A DNA stretch of 64,000 nucleotides from Tricholoma matsutake (Eukaryota > Basidiomycota > Agaricomycetes > Agaricales > Tricholomataceae). The stretch is from positions 9,238,001-9,302,000 of the forward strand of contig AP026548.1 in assembly GCA_026075535.2 (NCBI GenBank), read 5' to 3'. Below are positions 1 through 10,586 of the stretch, one piece after another; positions within the stretch are counted from its first letter, which is position 1, and the number at the start of each line of letters is the position of its first letter. The notes beneath the pieces were generated by a model that saw only the letters and a program-made list of their open reading frames with translations, searched no databases and was not told the origin of the DNA. The translations under genes were made by a program, and so were the position numbers.

Positions 1-465
1 ATTGATGTGGAAGCGTTGCTTGATAGTCGTGCTACAGGATTATTTATTAATTGATCCTTAATTACCAGAAACGGTATTAACACATACAAGCTGGTGCAAC
101 CTATAATGGTGTACAATATTGACGGAACAGTCAAATCATGGAGGAACTATCAAGGAGGAGGTGACTATGATCCTAAAGTATCAGGAGCATCAGGAGTGAG
201 CCGTATTCAAAGTGTGTGATCTTGGGAAAACCAATCTAATAATAGGATGTCCATGGTTACGATCCTGAAATTGATTGGAAAACTGGGAGAGTACAAATGA
301 CTCGTTGTCCTAAGGAATGTGTATGGGAGGAAGATGAAGAAGGAAACAAGGAAAAAGAAAGAGAAAGAACGTCTGAGAAAGTATTCTGTTACGATGGAGG
401 AAATGGAGGATGAGGAAATGCCAAATGAGGAAGTTCCGATCATGATAGCAGAAGCAAACCTTTAG
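1..465 (+). pseudogene. Retroelement protease and linker remnant
   Basis: The first codons read LLDSRATGLF, which matches the LIDSGATGLF active-site motif of Gypsy aspartic proteases except that the glycine after Asp-Ser is arginine. A motif of the type MTRCP, usual after the protease in these polyproteins, follows near 296-315, then a Lys/Glu-rich linker. Stops interrupt the frame (TGA at about 53-55). The changed D-S-G motif and the stops mean no active protease could be made. Confidence 0.7.
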
Positions 466-502
466 AACAATTCGTGGAGGACAGTCATGGGACAAGAATA
501 TC

Positions 503-1195
503 ATGAAGGTGGAGAAGCCAGTGGAGGAATGGGTGCCAAAAGTGTATCATGAACATCTGTCAGTGTTCCAGAAGAAGCAGTCTGAGCGAATGCCAGTGCG
601 GAAGCCATGGGATCATGTGATCGAGATGAAGCCAGGGTTTGTGCCAAAGAAGTTGAAGGTATATCCGTTATCTCCAATGGAACAAGAAGAAGTGGATGCA
701 TTCCTGAAGGAGCAATTGCATAAAGGATACATACGACCTTCAAAATCACCACAAACGTCACCAATATTCTTTGTGCCAAAGAAAGACCAAAGGAAGAGGA
801 TGTGTACAGATTATAGGTATCTGAATGAGTGGACAGTGAAGAACGCATACCCCCTGCCATTGATTTCAGAAATAATTGACAAGGTGGGAAAAGCCAAGGT
901 CTTTACAAAATTGGATTTACAATGGGGATACAACAATGTACAAATAAAGAAAGGAGATGAGTGGAAGGCTGCATTTGCCACACATTGAGGATCCTTCGAG
1001 CCGCTTGTCATGTTTTTTGGGATGACTAATAGTCCCCCGACCTTTCAAATATGATGAACGACATTTTCAAGGACATAATAGACAAAGGCATGGTAATAAT
1101 ATTTATTGACAACATTCTGATATTTACGGAGGATGAAGAAAATCATGAGGCAATAGTACAGGAGGTGTTACAGAGGTTGGCAGAGAATGATCTGT
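503..1195 (+). pseudogene. Gypsy reverse transcriptase, fingers and palm (broken)
   Basis: Plus-strand reverse transcriptase copying element RNA into DNA. It begins with the usual pre-RT segment ([18 protein letters not shown]), then VYPLSP, the TDYRYLN block and the catalytic [11 protein letters not shown] block. The frame stops at TGA 986-988, where relatives have an arginine before G-x-FEP. The sequence then continues as [14 protein letters not shown]. The YLDD box reads FIDN, so the second catalytic aspartate is lost. Frameshifts follow around 1050 and 1195. Confidence 0.85.
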
Positions 1196-1196
1196 T

Positions 1197-2156
1197 TTGA
1201 AACCAGAGAAGTGTGTGTTTGGGGCAAGCAAGATTGAGTTCCTAGGATTATTGATTGGCCCTGACAGGATCAAAATGGATCCGATCAAGGTACAGGCGAT
1301 CACAGATTGGCCTGCGCCCACCTGTGTTAAGGAGGTTCAAGCCTTTTTGGGACTTGCAAATTATTATTGTTGCTTTGTGCACAATTTTACTAAAATTGCC
1401 ACACCCTTACATAACCTTATGCAAAAGGGAGTAGTGTGGAGGTGGGGAGAGCAGCAGCAGACAGCATTTGAGGAGTTGAAGAGGAAGTTTGTGGAGGGAC
1501 CAATATTAGCCCCAGTAGATTTCACACACCCTTTGCGAGTGGAATCCGATGCATCCGATTTTGCTACTGGAGCAGTATTATCAATGCTGTGCGAAGATAA
1601 CAAATGGCATCCTTGTGCATACTTGTCAAAAGGGTTGAATGATGTGGAAAGGAATTATGATGTGCATGACAAAGAAATGTTGGGGATAATACAAGCATTG
1701 GAGGCGTGGAGGCATTATTTGGAGGGATGTACACATGAGATTGAGATCTGGATGGATCATCAAAATCTGCAATACTTCATGTCCGCTAAAAAGCTTAATC
1801 GCAGGCAAGCGCATTGGGCACTATTCCTATTGCGTTTCAATTTTCACTTGGTCCACAAAGTGGGAAGCTTAATGAGGAAAGCAGATGCATTATCCAGATG
1901 TATTGATCATAAAAGGGGGGTGGAGGAGGACAATAATAATGTTACCTTACTCAAACCCGAATACTTTTGTATTTGCGCTATGCATCAAGGGCATCTATTA
2001 ATAGATAGCTCGGAAATGGCAATGTTGTCTAAAATTAGACAATGTTTGGAAATGGATGATGAAGTAGTGGAAGCCGTGAAAGCTCTGAAAGGAGAGAAGA
2101 AAGGTAATATCAAAGGAGATGAATGGGCTGAGGAACAAGGGTTGGTGTTGTTTTGA
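1197..2156 (+). pseudogene. RT connection and RNase H domains of the same pol
   Basis: This 319-residue open stretch continues pol. It starts with the thumb motif KPEKCVFGASKIEFLGLLI, then the connection segment (VQAFLGLANYY) and a full RNase H domain. The RNase H acidic residues are visible in order: ESDASDFATGA (Asp), DKEMLGIIQALE (Glu), WMDHQNLQYF (Asp) and RKADALSR (Asp). RNase H degrades the RNA strand of the hybrid. A one-base frameshift separates it from the upstream RT, so it could not be translated as part of pol. This is the best preserved domain of the copy. Confidence 0.88.
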
Positions 2157-2951
2157 GGAAAAGTGTATGTACCGAAGGATCAGGATTTGCGAAGGGAGAT
2201 TGTCCAGTTACATCACAATATGCCGATTGCCGGACACCCAGGAAGATGGAAGACATTGGAATTAGTAATGAGAAATTATTGGTGGCCCGGAATTTCAAAG
2301 TATGTGTTGGGGGGTATGTGGATGGATGCAATACATGCATGAGGGGGAAGAAATTTCCAGAAAAACCTGCAGGAAAATTAATGCCGAACCCTACCCGAGG
2401 CTCAAGGGTATGATGCAATATTTGTAGTATGTGACCACTTCACAAAGGAGGTCCATATTATTCCTACTACTACAGAAACCTCATCATTGGGCTTTGTGCG
2501 CCTCTATCTAAATCAGGTATGGCGGTTACATGGGTTACCCGATACCGTTATCTCCAGTTGCAGACCACAATTTGCTTCTGCATTTATGCGAGAACTAAAC
2601 AACATATTGGGAATTCAAACTAAATTATCTATGGCATATCACCCGCAGACTGATGGGCAGACAGAGAGAATGAACCAGGAGTTGGAGCAGTACCTATGTA
2701 TGTTTGTCAACTACCAACAAACCGACTGGCCTGAATGGCTGGCAATTGCTGAATTTGCCCACAATAACAAATTCCATTCAGCTACTCGTATGTCACCCTT
2801 TTTTGCGAATTATGGATGTCATCCTCGCATGGGAGTAGAACCCAGAAGGGAAGTCAAAGTACAGTCAGTAGAAGATTTTGTATCTAAGATGCAAAAGGTA
2901 CAAGAAGAAGCAGAGGTGGCATTGAAGAAAGCACGTGATGACATGATGTGA
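2153..2951 (+). pseudogene. Gypsy integrase (zinc finger and core, internally deleted)
   Basis: The first part covers the integrase HHCC region, where His residues and a C-N-T-C pair are visible in mixed frames. From 2487 the core continues into [20 protein letters not shown], the usual catalytic-Glu neighbourhood. The segment that should hold the first catalytic aspartate is missing near 2395, where the sequence jumps to GYDAIFVVCDHFTKE. The second Asp block reads SSCRPQFAS instead of SDRGPQFAS. Two of the three DDE residues are therefore absent. Confidence 0.82.
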
Positions 2952-3088
2952 CACGCAGATCGTACTCGAGCACGCGCTCCAGAGTACAAAGTGGTCACTT
3001 GGTATGGCTAAGTACCAAGCACCTGAATATTCCATGACCTTCGAGGCAACTTACAGAGAAACAAGTTGGCCTATATGCAATCTCTAAA

Positions 3089-3517
3089 GTGATCTTGCCT
3101 AATGCAGTAGTGCTAAAAGTACCCCAATCATTCAAGATTGATCCCGAGATTAACGTATCCTGCCTACGCCCTTACTGCCCACCCATTATTCCTGGCCAAC
3201 AAACTACTCTGCAACCTCTGATAATAGTAGAAGGTGCTCCAGAATACATAGTTGAAGAAATTCTAGACTCACGTCTTTGACAGAACAAATTGGAGTTTTT
3301 AATAAAGTGGAAAAACTACACCGACAAAAATAATTCATGGGAACCCAAAGAGAATTGTAAGCGAGTGCGTAACATGATCACCCAATTCTTTAAACATAAT
3401 CCAAATGCTCTGCATCGCATTGTGAGAATGGTGTATGAGGGGATGAAATTCTGGCCTTACCAAAATTTCACAGAGGGGACAAACATAATATTTTCTCACC
3501 TGGAAGTTGAGGCATAA
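3089..3517 (+). pseudogene. Integrase C-terminus with chromodomain
   Basis: The pol end holds the conserved segment before the chromodomain (VNVSxLRPY type, here INVSCLRPY), then YIVEEILDSRL and FLIKWKNYTDKNNSWEP, a chromodomain. In chromoviruses this domain steers integration to modified chromatin. A TGA at 3278-3280 splits it exactly where relatives have arginine. The frame ends at 3517, nine bases before the end of the polypurine run, so the domain closes the polyprotein. Confidence 0.85.
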
Positions 3518-3528
3518 AAGGGGGGTAA
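3515..3528 (+). promoter_or_regulatory. Polypurine tract
   Basis: An A4G6 purine run sits just before the TG of the LTR. In LTR retrotransposons this tract primes plus-strand DNA synthesis. Its position confirms the orientation of the element and the LTR start. Confidence 0.75.
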
Positions 3529-3930
3529 TGTTAGGAAACCACCCAATTACCTAATAAAATTTCATTTTTATTTTATTATGTCGAATTACGCTACATGATG
3601 CCAAATTACGCTACACTTTGATAGCGTGAGAATTTTATCTCGCACACCTCAATATGTACGTGCATGTGCGAATGTGTCGGTAACAACAATGTACAATATA
3701 TGTAACATAGTATATAAACCCTAAATATATGCCTAGGGGACCCCAGTTGTGTTCTCTTAGGTATTCCACCTACATTTTCGGTGTGAAAGGCCTATCTCAA
3801 CAAACTCAACTATTAATAACCCCTCGCATCAAAACCATCAGTTCCCCCATCATGAGCGCGGATCCCATCCCCTTCTTGTAGAGAGAACCCGCATGGTCTT
3901 AGCTAGCAGATAGTGGGTGTCGCCCTAACA
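3529..3930 (+). repeat. 3' LTR (402 bp)
   Basis: It begins TGTTAGGAAACC and ends CGCCCTAACA, giving TG...CA ends inside the short inverted repeat TGTTAG/CTAACA. It directly follows the polypurine tract. A TATATAAACCC box at about 3711-3721 is a plausible core promoter. The inner part matches 34163-34478 in reverse orientation, which supports the right boundary independently. Confidence 0.88.
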
Positions 3931-4266
3931 ATACTAGCCTCTCAAAACTATTGCATATCGTCTATCCCTTCTTGACGCTTTCCTACATCCTTATAGTCTA
4001 TCCTCAGCCTTCGTTGAAATTGTCCTCATCCTCTATAAGTCTCTCAAACCTCCCTCAAACCTCTCAAACCTCTCTCGAACACCTTCACAGTGCTTTGAAT
4101 ACTCTCGAGTCTCTTCGAGCTTCATTGGACACTCTCTAAAGTTGTTTCCCTAGCCTTGGGTAACAGCAGTGATATTTAATACCACCTTGCAACCTTCCTC
4201 TAACTAGTGTTATATCATTCAAGCCCTTATTGTGGGTTTTGTTTGGGTTTCCTGGTCAAGTAACAT
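3931..4266. other. Unassigned spacer with C/T-rich short repeats
   Basis: No supported gene. A degenerate run of CTCTCAAAC / CTCCCTCAAAC units lies at about 4038-4082. The stretch may be a remnant of another LTR, but no partner copy is present. Confidence 0.4.
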
Positions 4267-4269
4267 CAA

Positions 4270-5222
4270 TGCGTGGCATAAAGGCCAGATGGCTTTGGTT
4301 CTCTTCCTCGATGTCAAAGGCGCCTTCCCAAGCATAGACATCGACCGACTCATTCAAAACATGAGGAAACGAGAAATTCGAAAGGAATACACAGAATGGA
4401 TGAAGAGATGACTGGAAAACTGACAAACTACAATATCATTCAATGACTACCAGATGGAAGACTTTGAAGTACTGAATGGGCTCAACCAAGGAGACCCATA
4501 CTTGGGCATCTCATACCTCATTTATAATGCTGATCTACTAAAAATGTTTTCAAAACAGGAGAATGGATACTGCTCTTTGTCGACAATGCAGTGATCATAG
4601 TCAGTGGCAAAAACTTCAACAAAACACACAACAAGCTGCACAACATCATGAACCATGCAGGAGGAGTCTTCGATTGGGCCAAAACACATAATTGTGAATT
4701 TGGAACCGAGAAGTTTCAACTGCTCGACGCAATGAAAAAATGAGTCCCAAACCCAGTCAACCCAAGAAAAAGAATTCTGACACCAAGACAAGCACTGATA
4801 CTAGGTAACCAGTGCATACAGTCAAAGGACACGGCACACTTCCTGGGTGTAATAGTGGACAACAAACTGAACTGGAAGGCACAGTGTGCAACGGCCCCCA
4901 CCAAAGGGCAAGATTGGCTCATTCAATTTGGGTGTCTGGCCTGCACATTGAGTGGAATAAATGCAAAACACATACGACAACTATACCTCTCCATTGCAGT
5001 TCCTCAAATGTTATACACAGCTGATACATTCCTCACCCTGCAGCAGAACATAGGTAAAAGAGCAAAGTACAGATGCACTAACCAAGCAGTGGTCAACAAA
5101 CTCACGACGATTCAGAGACGGGCCACAATCATGATAATGGGCACCATGAAAACAACCGCCACAGATGTCCTGGAAGTTATGGCCAACCTACTCCCATTTC
5201 ACTTGCTGGTCAATAAATACTG
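4270..5222 (+). pseudogene. LINE reverse transcriptase (broken)
   Basis: Recognisable RT blocks appear in order: LVLFLDVKGAFPSIDIDRLI (block with the first catalytic Asp), GLNQGDPYLGISYLIYNADL (the QGxP block) and LFVDNAVIIVSG (the YxDD block, here FVDN). After the palm come a thumb-like segment with FLGVIVDNKLNW and IQRRATIMIMG, typical of Jockey/Tad-type RTs. Stops and a frameshift lie at about 4410, 4550 and 4741. Loss of the second Asp in the catalytic box would by itself inactivate the enzyme. Confidence 0.85.
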
Positions 5223-5479
5223 ACACTGAGCAGCCATATGCCTAGCAACCTTACCAAGTGCTCACCCTCTACACAAACCAGTCACAAACACAGCAAACAG
5301 ATTAGTCAAATGACACCCAACACCTTTACATGACCTCATGCACAGATATGGTATCCAACCACAAAAAATCAAAATGATTGCAGCCATACGTTTCAATACA
5401 GGTTGGAAGCTGGGACTAATCATGGAAGTAATAACCGATACTGATAGCGATAGAAAGTATACAGAATGACAACCCAGAT

Positions 5480-5950
5480 GTGAAAGTCTTCACGGATAGC
5501 TCAGGGATGGAAGGTAAAATAGGAGCGGCAGCAGTTCTATACAGAAACAGAACCCTCAAGACCAAGTTGAGATATCAGCTTGGATCACAACACCACCACA
5601 CAGTATACGAGGGAGAAGGAGTGGGCACTATATTAGGTTCCGAGCTTATCGCCAACGAATGGAACATATGGTTGGCTAATATCTACATTGACAATTGCAC
5701 TGCTATCATAGCCACACAACTAACAAAACCAAATCCAGGGCACTACATCTATGATGCACTCCACAAAAGCATAATGGCTATACAGAAAAAACATCAGGGC
5801 ATAAAAATCATGGTCAAATGGGTACCAGGACACAAAGGAGTTGGGGGCAACAAGCAAGCAGATGAAGAGGTGAAGAAAGCGACCACAGAAGGGAGCAGCG
5901 AGACACATAAGCTACCAAAACGACTCTACCATACAGCAAATCAGCTATGA
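5480..5950 (+). pseudogene. LINE RNase H domain
   Basis: An open 156-residue stretch that reads as a type I RNase H. It begins VFTDSSGMEGKIGAAAVLY (first Asp in TDSS), has a Glu in GSELIANEW, then IYIDNCTAI (Asp) and WVPGHKGVGGNKQADEE (His and last Asp). All four acidic positions and the His are present. It is separated from the RT by a decayed linker (5223-5479). In Tad1-type LINEs the RNase H lies downstream of RT, as here. Confidence 0.88.
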
Positions 5951-6021
5951 GATGGATGCACAACAAAAAACTTAAGTGACATGCACAAAAGGGCTGGAGA
6001 GATTCGAAACGATACAACAGG

Positions 6022-6264
6022 ATGATGAAGACTGACCCCACAACACCCTCCCATACATACATCGACCTTGTCACAAAGCTTCCAAGGAAGCTAGCCAGCA
6101 TCCTCACACAACTGAGAATGGGACATGCACCCTTAGCTAAGCACCTATTTCGCCTTGGAAAAATAGACTCGCCAACTTGCCCAACATGCCAACAGAGCGA
6201 CAAAATGGTACAACACCTTCTACTACACTGCCCAGCATACAAAGGGGCAAGACAAACACTATGA
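6022..6264 (+). pseudogene. LINE C-terminal zinc-knuckle segment
   Basis: The end of the LINE polyprotein carries CPTCQQSDKMVQHLLLHCP, a C-x2-C-x8-H-x4-C pattern. Many fungal and insect LINEs have this nucleic-acid-binding motif after RT/RNase H. A preceding arginine/leucine-rich helix (LPRKLASILTQLRMGHAPL) fits the same family, where it reads as the 'LRTGHxPL' segment. It is followed by an untranslated tail of about 360 bp and the A tract. Confidence 0.75.
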
Positions 6265-6617
6265 AACAACATAGGGGGCAGAAATATCGACATCACAAAA
6301 ATCCTCACATCCCCGAAATCACTACAAGCACTATTCCAGTTTTTGGCAGAGATGAGAAGACTGATGACTCATTTGGGGAACTGCCGGAAATGAGAGAGGA
6401 AGGGAGAAAAGAATGAGAGAGGAGATAGAAATACGACCCAGACACACCACACCATACTTCTGGACTCAGCACCACTTAATCCAGCACCAATGGCACTTTG
6501 AGGACCCTCTGGGCCCCTCCAAGCAGATGTCAAAGGAAAAGCCACACAGTAGAACGTCTCAGCAGCACATACCACAGTACATATTTAGTCTCTCACATAT
6601 GGTATGCTACAATGGAG

Positions 6618-6649
6618 AATAAATGGGAAAAAAAAAAAAAAAAAAAAAA
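6618..6649 (+). other. LINE polyadenylation signal and A22 tail
   Basis: AATAAA at 6618-6623 lies just upstream of 22 adenines at 6628-6649. This marks the 3' end of the LINE insertion. I could not recognise a target-site duplication. Confidence 0.85.
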
Positions 6650-6650
6650 C

Positions 6651-6943
6651 CCCTACCATCCAGCTACTAGACCCGTCGAGTCGGATTTTGCCAGCCAAGA
6701 AGTTGTCAATGCTTGACGCTGCAGATCATCATGGTATTAAGGCACAAAATAACACTATAAAAGGAAAATGAAATAAAAATGGAACCCAGCACTGATCCTT
6801 CAGAACAAGTGTGAAGCTCTCGACATGGAGGCCAAGGGAGCTGAGAAAATGTGGTTGATCACGTGATTGACATGTCGCATGTGTCGAGGGTGGTTGACAA
6901 TAGTGTACAAACAATCTATAAAAACATGAAAAGAAAACAATGA
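6651..6943. other. Spacer with no recognised gene
   Basis: A/T-rich sequence between the LINE tail and the gag-like gene. I see no coding signal or repeat. Confidence 0.4.
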
Positions 6944-8245
6944 TCAGTAGGATAAAACACAAGAGAAACTAAAGCATATCCAGGATGTGCCATGACTCAG
7001 AGCCATCATGGCATAATGAAGACCTAATGGAAAACTCCAAAAATGGTGGGGTTGACAAGTGGGACTCGTCACCCTACCACACCGCACCACGAACAGGCAT
7101 GTTGGGAGGGGTGATCGGTCTTGCAATGATGCCTGGCAGAGTTGAGCTGGAAGGTAATGCAGAAGGTGATTGTAGGATCGCTGCGGAGAGTGAGCTTCCC
7201 ATTGAGGTATTTCGAGTACGTCAAAACGCCCACTGGTGTCATGTCTTCACAGCAATCACTGAGTTCATGTCCAGTCCATTTGCAGCATAGGCAGAGCGGG
7301 GCAGAGCGGGTGGCTTTGGATTTGGTGTCTCGATTATGAAAGGATAGTTTGGGATCTATCATCTGTGGGTGCAGGGCGGAATTTGCTGGTATCAAGCCCT
7401 GGAGCTAGAGGAAGCCTGAGTATCCTGCCCGAGTTCTCATGTCATGCTCTGAACATCTGCTGACATTACCTCGAGCTTAACCAATGTGAGGTGTCGCAGA
7501 TAAGCATCCTTGTTGAATGCCTGGGGATTGATGCAGTAATGGGTCCATTCTGTGATGTCAAATCGAAGAATCACTGGAAAGTTGAGGTGAAAGTCATCAT
7601 GTGCAGAAAGAAGCAGATAATGCTCTCTCCACCTGGTAGCAACCTCTGTGTATCTTGGAACATCATATAATGCTGCCATGCCTCGTGCCACTCTACACTG
7701 TCAATTTTGAGCTCCTCTGGAAACTGTGAAAGGTCAAGAATATGACACTTGACACCAGACAAGTTGTAGACTGTAGTAGCATTGGATGTAAAAGTGTCAA
7801 TGGAATGTGAACTTTGTTCTTTGCTAAAGTAACAATGAAAGGATGGATGCCATAGCTAAAGTCAATGGAGGAGGAGAGCATGGGTAGCTCGTGTGATGTA
7901 GAAAATAAAATTTTTGATGGTGCAATGGGAGTGGATGTATTGTTAATTAAATTCAAAGCCTGATTCTGGGAATCTGGCAAAAATTGGGAGAATGCAGAGG
8001 CAAATTGTATAAGGTTAGAGCTATGAGAGATAACCGTGGGGGGAGGAGTTGTAGTACAAGGATTTGTAGAGAGTAAAGGTTCATCATTCAGAACATTCGA
8101 CTCACCAGCATTATGCCAGGTACATAATGCATCATTTGATGGATCTGGGGGCATTAGCTGCTGCTGTTGCTGATGTTGTGGAGGATCCAGAAGGGATTGC
8201 AGACTGGTCTTTGTTGGTAGCAGCAGGTGGAGGCCCTGTATTCAT
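6944..8245 (-). pseudogene. Gag-like zinc-knuckle protein of an unidentified element
   Basis: Minus-strand coding runs from an ATG at 8245 (MNTGPPPAATN) through a Pro/Ser/Gln-rich N-terminus, changing frame near 8160. A conserved block follows (WHEAWQHYMMFQDT; HYLLLSAHDDFHLNFPVILRF; AYLRHLTLVKLEVMSADVQ), frame-shifted near 7690. It ends in cysteine clusters (LCLCCKWTGHELSDC; CKTDHPSQHACSWCG). This order, a conserved helical block and then CCHC-like knuckles, recurs in uncharacterised mushroom transposon proteins and looks like a nucleocapsid or other nucleic-acid-binding protein. At least two frameshifts and several stops make it non-functional. No polymerase or recombinase partner is adjacent, so the parent element is unknown. 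Confidence 0.55.
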
Positions 8246-8673
8246 TGTTGTGAAGATTTCAAAGAAGAAGAGAGAATGTGTTTCTTCTTTTTGTCCTTCT
8301 TAAACTTCATCACACACAGACCTCTCAGGCTAATGACACTAGACGTCAAAATGCGTTGAAGAGCCATCAAAATCACATTGTGCTTACAAAGCCCAGACAC
8401 AACTTTTTTGGCCAAGCTCGCATGGCCTATTGTTGAGTTAACATCAATTTTTTTTTAACAACCTACACGATACCCCCCTCCCCCCCCCCCCCCCCACATG
8501 ATGTCCGGCATTTGTACCCCCTTGGCAGAACCTTTTCAGGACACGACGTGCCAATATTGACATGTTGGGATGTGATTTTTAGTAAATTGATTTGACCTCA
8601 TGGTTTCACATAAAATTGACTATCTCAAGACCATTTATAATGATTTTATCATGTTTCCCTGAAAGCACATATA
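8246..8673. other. Spacer with homopolymer tracts
   Basis: No gene recognised. It contains a T run near 8449 and a C6-T-C16 tract at 8473-8495, which is prone to slippage and to sequencing error. Confidence 0.5.
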
Positions 8674-8681
8674 CATGGTTT
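8674..8681 (+). repeat. Candidate target-site duplication, left (CATGGTTT)
   Basis: The same eight bases occur at 31071-31078 immediately outside the right TIR. Confidence 0.65.
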
Positions 8682-8835
8682 GGGAGGATTCCCCAAATGC
8701 GACACTGTCACTCTCGTTCCTGACCAACACACTCACACTCAACCCTGTCACACTCACTTCTGAGCTGGCCACACTCACTCAGGTGCCAACCACACTCACC
8801 CCAAAGCTGCCACACTCCTGCTATATGTCCACATA
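8682..8835 (+). repeat. Left terminal inverted repeat of the outer transposon
   Basis: The core AAATGCGACACTGTCACTCT matches the reverse complement of the right end. It is followed by five to six spaced CACACTCAC/CACACTCC units, which are subterminal repeats mirrored on the right as GTGAGTGTG units. Such repeats often bind the transposase. Confidence 0.8.
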
Positions 8836-9049
8836 CATGCCACACTGAACACTCTGCAAAGGACTTGGAAGTTTTAGAAGTTCTGCATATACACCTGCAT
8901 TTGAATGGACCTGGAACGAACTTTATATGCTTGACTTGGGTATTACTAGGTATTACTATGGTCTGTGAAACACTATGGTTACATTAGGTAACATTTCAAG
9001 CTTGAAGCACCATTGGTGTGATTTGTTAGTACCACTAAAAGGTCATTTA

Positions 9050-10156
9050 GTCACTCGCCATGTAACCCAGGCCCATAAGTGTTGAGAAATTGATCAAAAA
9101 CTTCTTTGCTATACTGCATGTCAATGTGGTCTAAAAACCCCAACTCACTGGCCAGTGGCATCAGGTGTGTTTCATATGTATTCATTTCACTAAAGTCATC
9201 AAAGCTAGGGTGCTTCAAGATTAGTGGCTGAACCAAAGCCTAATGCTATGGAGCTTACTTGAATGCATAGGGATCCCAACTTGTATCTCTTCTGGATTGT
9301 CACTTGAAGTGATCATGGATTCTGAGTCTGTCATCAATGTCAGTATTGCTATGTATTCCACATAATGGTCATAAGGGTTGTGACACACCTGTGTTCATAG
9401 ACAATGCCACATCCGACTGCCTGGTATGCTGGATGGTTTCTCAATAGGCAGAGAACTTGATGATGGCACACTTCCTGGAGAAAGCATGCTGACAGGAGTC
9501 TCAACTGCAGAAAAGACGGTCGTGACAGCTAGTGATCATCAGTCTTGCATCCCTCAACTCGTCCAAAAAATGATAATGTATGTACCTTTTTGATAGGGAA
9601 TTGCAGCCTTGCACGCTGCAGTACTCCTCTTTGATGACTTGTCATGACCACTTGAATTTGATTCAGCCTTGTACTTTGTCTTTGGAGTAAGCTGTGATTT
9701 GGTAGCCTTCAGAGCCTTGAGTTCATCTTGGTTCTCCTTTCATGCTTGGGTGAGAGCTTCTATCTTCTTGCTGACCTCAGAGATTGAGTCATCCCAATGC
9801 TTGTTTTCACGGCGTTTCTTGTGGGCATGATTGATGCGAGCAACTGATCATGACATGCAGTTGTATGTGTTGTTGCGATTGTTTGTTAACACTCCAGTCT
9901 TGCAGGATGCTTGAATTTTGGCAGCAGTCTGATCATCCAGTTTTCGAGCACTAGGAAGACAAATGTCAGTAGAAGAAAGAATCACAGATGAGTAAAACAA
10001 ATGTACTAACGTCACAATTGCTTCCATGAGAGAATGCTTGATGCCAGTGTGCTGATTAGTCCAGTGAGATTTGCCAAGGTTAGTTGTCAACTGAGTGATA
10101 GCCCAATCCTCAGGAACCATTTTTGAAAGACATTGGATAAGTGATGGTGGAGCCAT
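9050..10156 (-). pseudogene. MULE-like transposase, C-terminal part
   Basis: From 10156 downward the minus strand reads MAPPSLIQCLSK, SHWTNQHTGIKHSLMEAI and a Lys/Glu-rich helical tail (HAHKKRRENKHWDDSISEVSKKIEAL). It continues in decayed frames to a last open piece at 9236-9051 (FDDFSEMNTYETHLMPLASE). The HxWTNxxTGIxxSLxEAI block is shared with other mushroom proteins of this type and directly continues the block ending at 17336 (WWAHKVKNKWILP). Insertion of LTR sequence at 10157-17335 split the gene between these blocks. Whether the piece below 9240 belongs to the same protein is uncertain. Confidence 0.6.
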
Positions 10157-10586
10157 TGTAAGGGGACTAGGGGGGTGCCCTGTGTGTTTTTCCTATTTTT
10201 TATGTTCGTCCCATATTTTTCCCCACCTCATTTCCTTCTATTCTTCATTTTCTATGATTTTTCCGGATTTTATTACTAATTTTCCCTTGTTATCATGTTT
10301 GTATATGTTGACACTTTTATATTTAGAGGCGGAGTACCCCTTCCGACACATACCCCTTGGTATGATGTCATTCGGCGGCCTTGATCTGCCTATCTCCGCC
10401 TTTTTCTATTTTTAGGTTATATTTGATTTTTGTCGTCTTCACATATACTGGGCATCAGCAAGGGGATCCTTAGAGTTTTCTCTTCGGATTTCCCTTTGCT
10501 AGGTGCGCCCCCAATCCCTGTATTATGTAGCATAATTTTAACTTTGGATTTCCCTTTGCTAGAGGCTTAGGTTGCCCTTATAGCCA
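10157..10586 (+). repeat. LTR fragment, family X
   Basis: It starts TGTAAGGGGACTAGGGGG and is closely similar along its length to 35233-35642, where the same sequence acts as the 5' LTR of a Gypsy element. Here it abuts the left LTR of element Y at 10587 and has no internal region of its own. Its right end is therefore lost or replaced. Confidence 0.75.

Larger units (their letters stand above)
1..3930 (+). mobile_element. Ty3/Gypsy chromodomain retrotransposon, 3' part
   Basis: The window opens inside the protease region of a plus-strand Ty3/Gypsy element. The order is protease remnant, reverse transcriptase, RNase H, integrase, chromodomain, polypurine tract and LTR, which is the Ty3/Gypsy (chromovirus) order. 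The 5' LTR and gag lie outside the window. The coding part has stops and frameshifts in every domain and the integrase is internally deleted, so the copy is dead. An inverted, truncated copy of the same LTR is at 34163-34478. Confidence 0.9.
4267..6650 (+). mobile_element. 5'-truncated non-LTR retrotransposon (Tad1-like LINE)
   Basis: Reverse transcriptase is followed by an RNase H domain and a C-terminal cysteine/histidine motif, and the copy ends in AATAAA plus a 22-base A tract. This layout fits fungal Tad1-clade LINEs. There is no endonuclease and no ORF1, so the copy is 5'-truncated, as target-primed reverse transcription often leaves it. In-frame stops are present throughout the RT. Confidence 0.85.
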
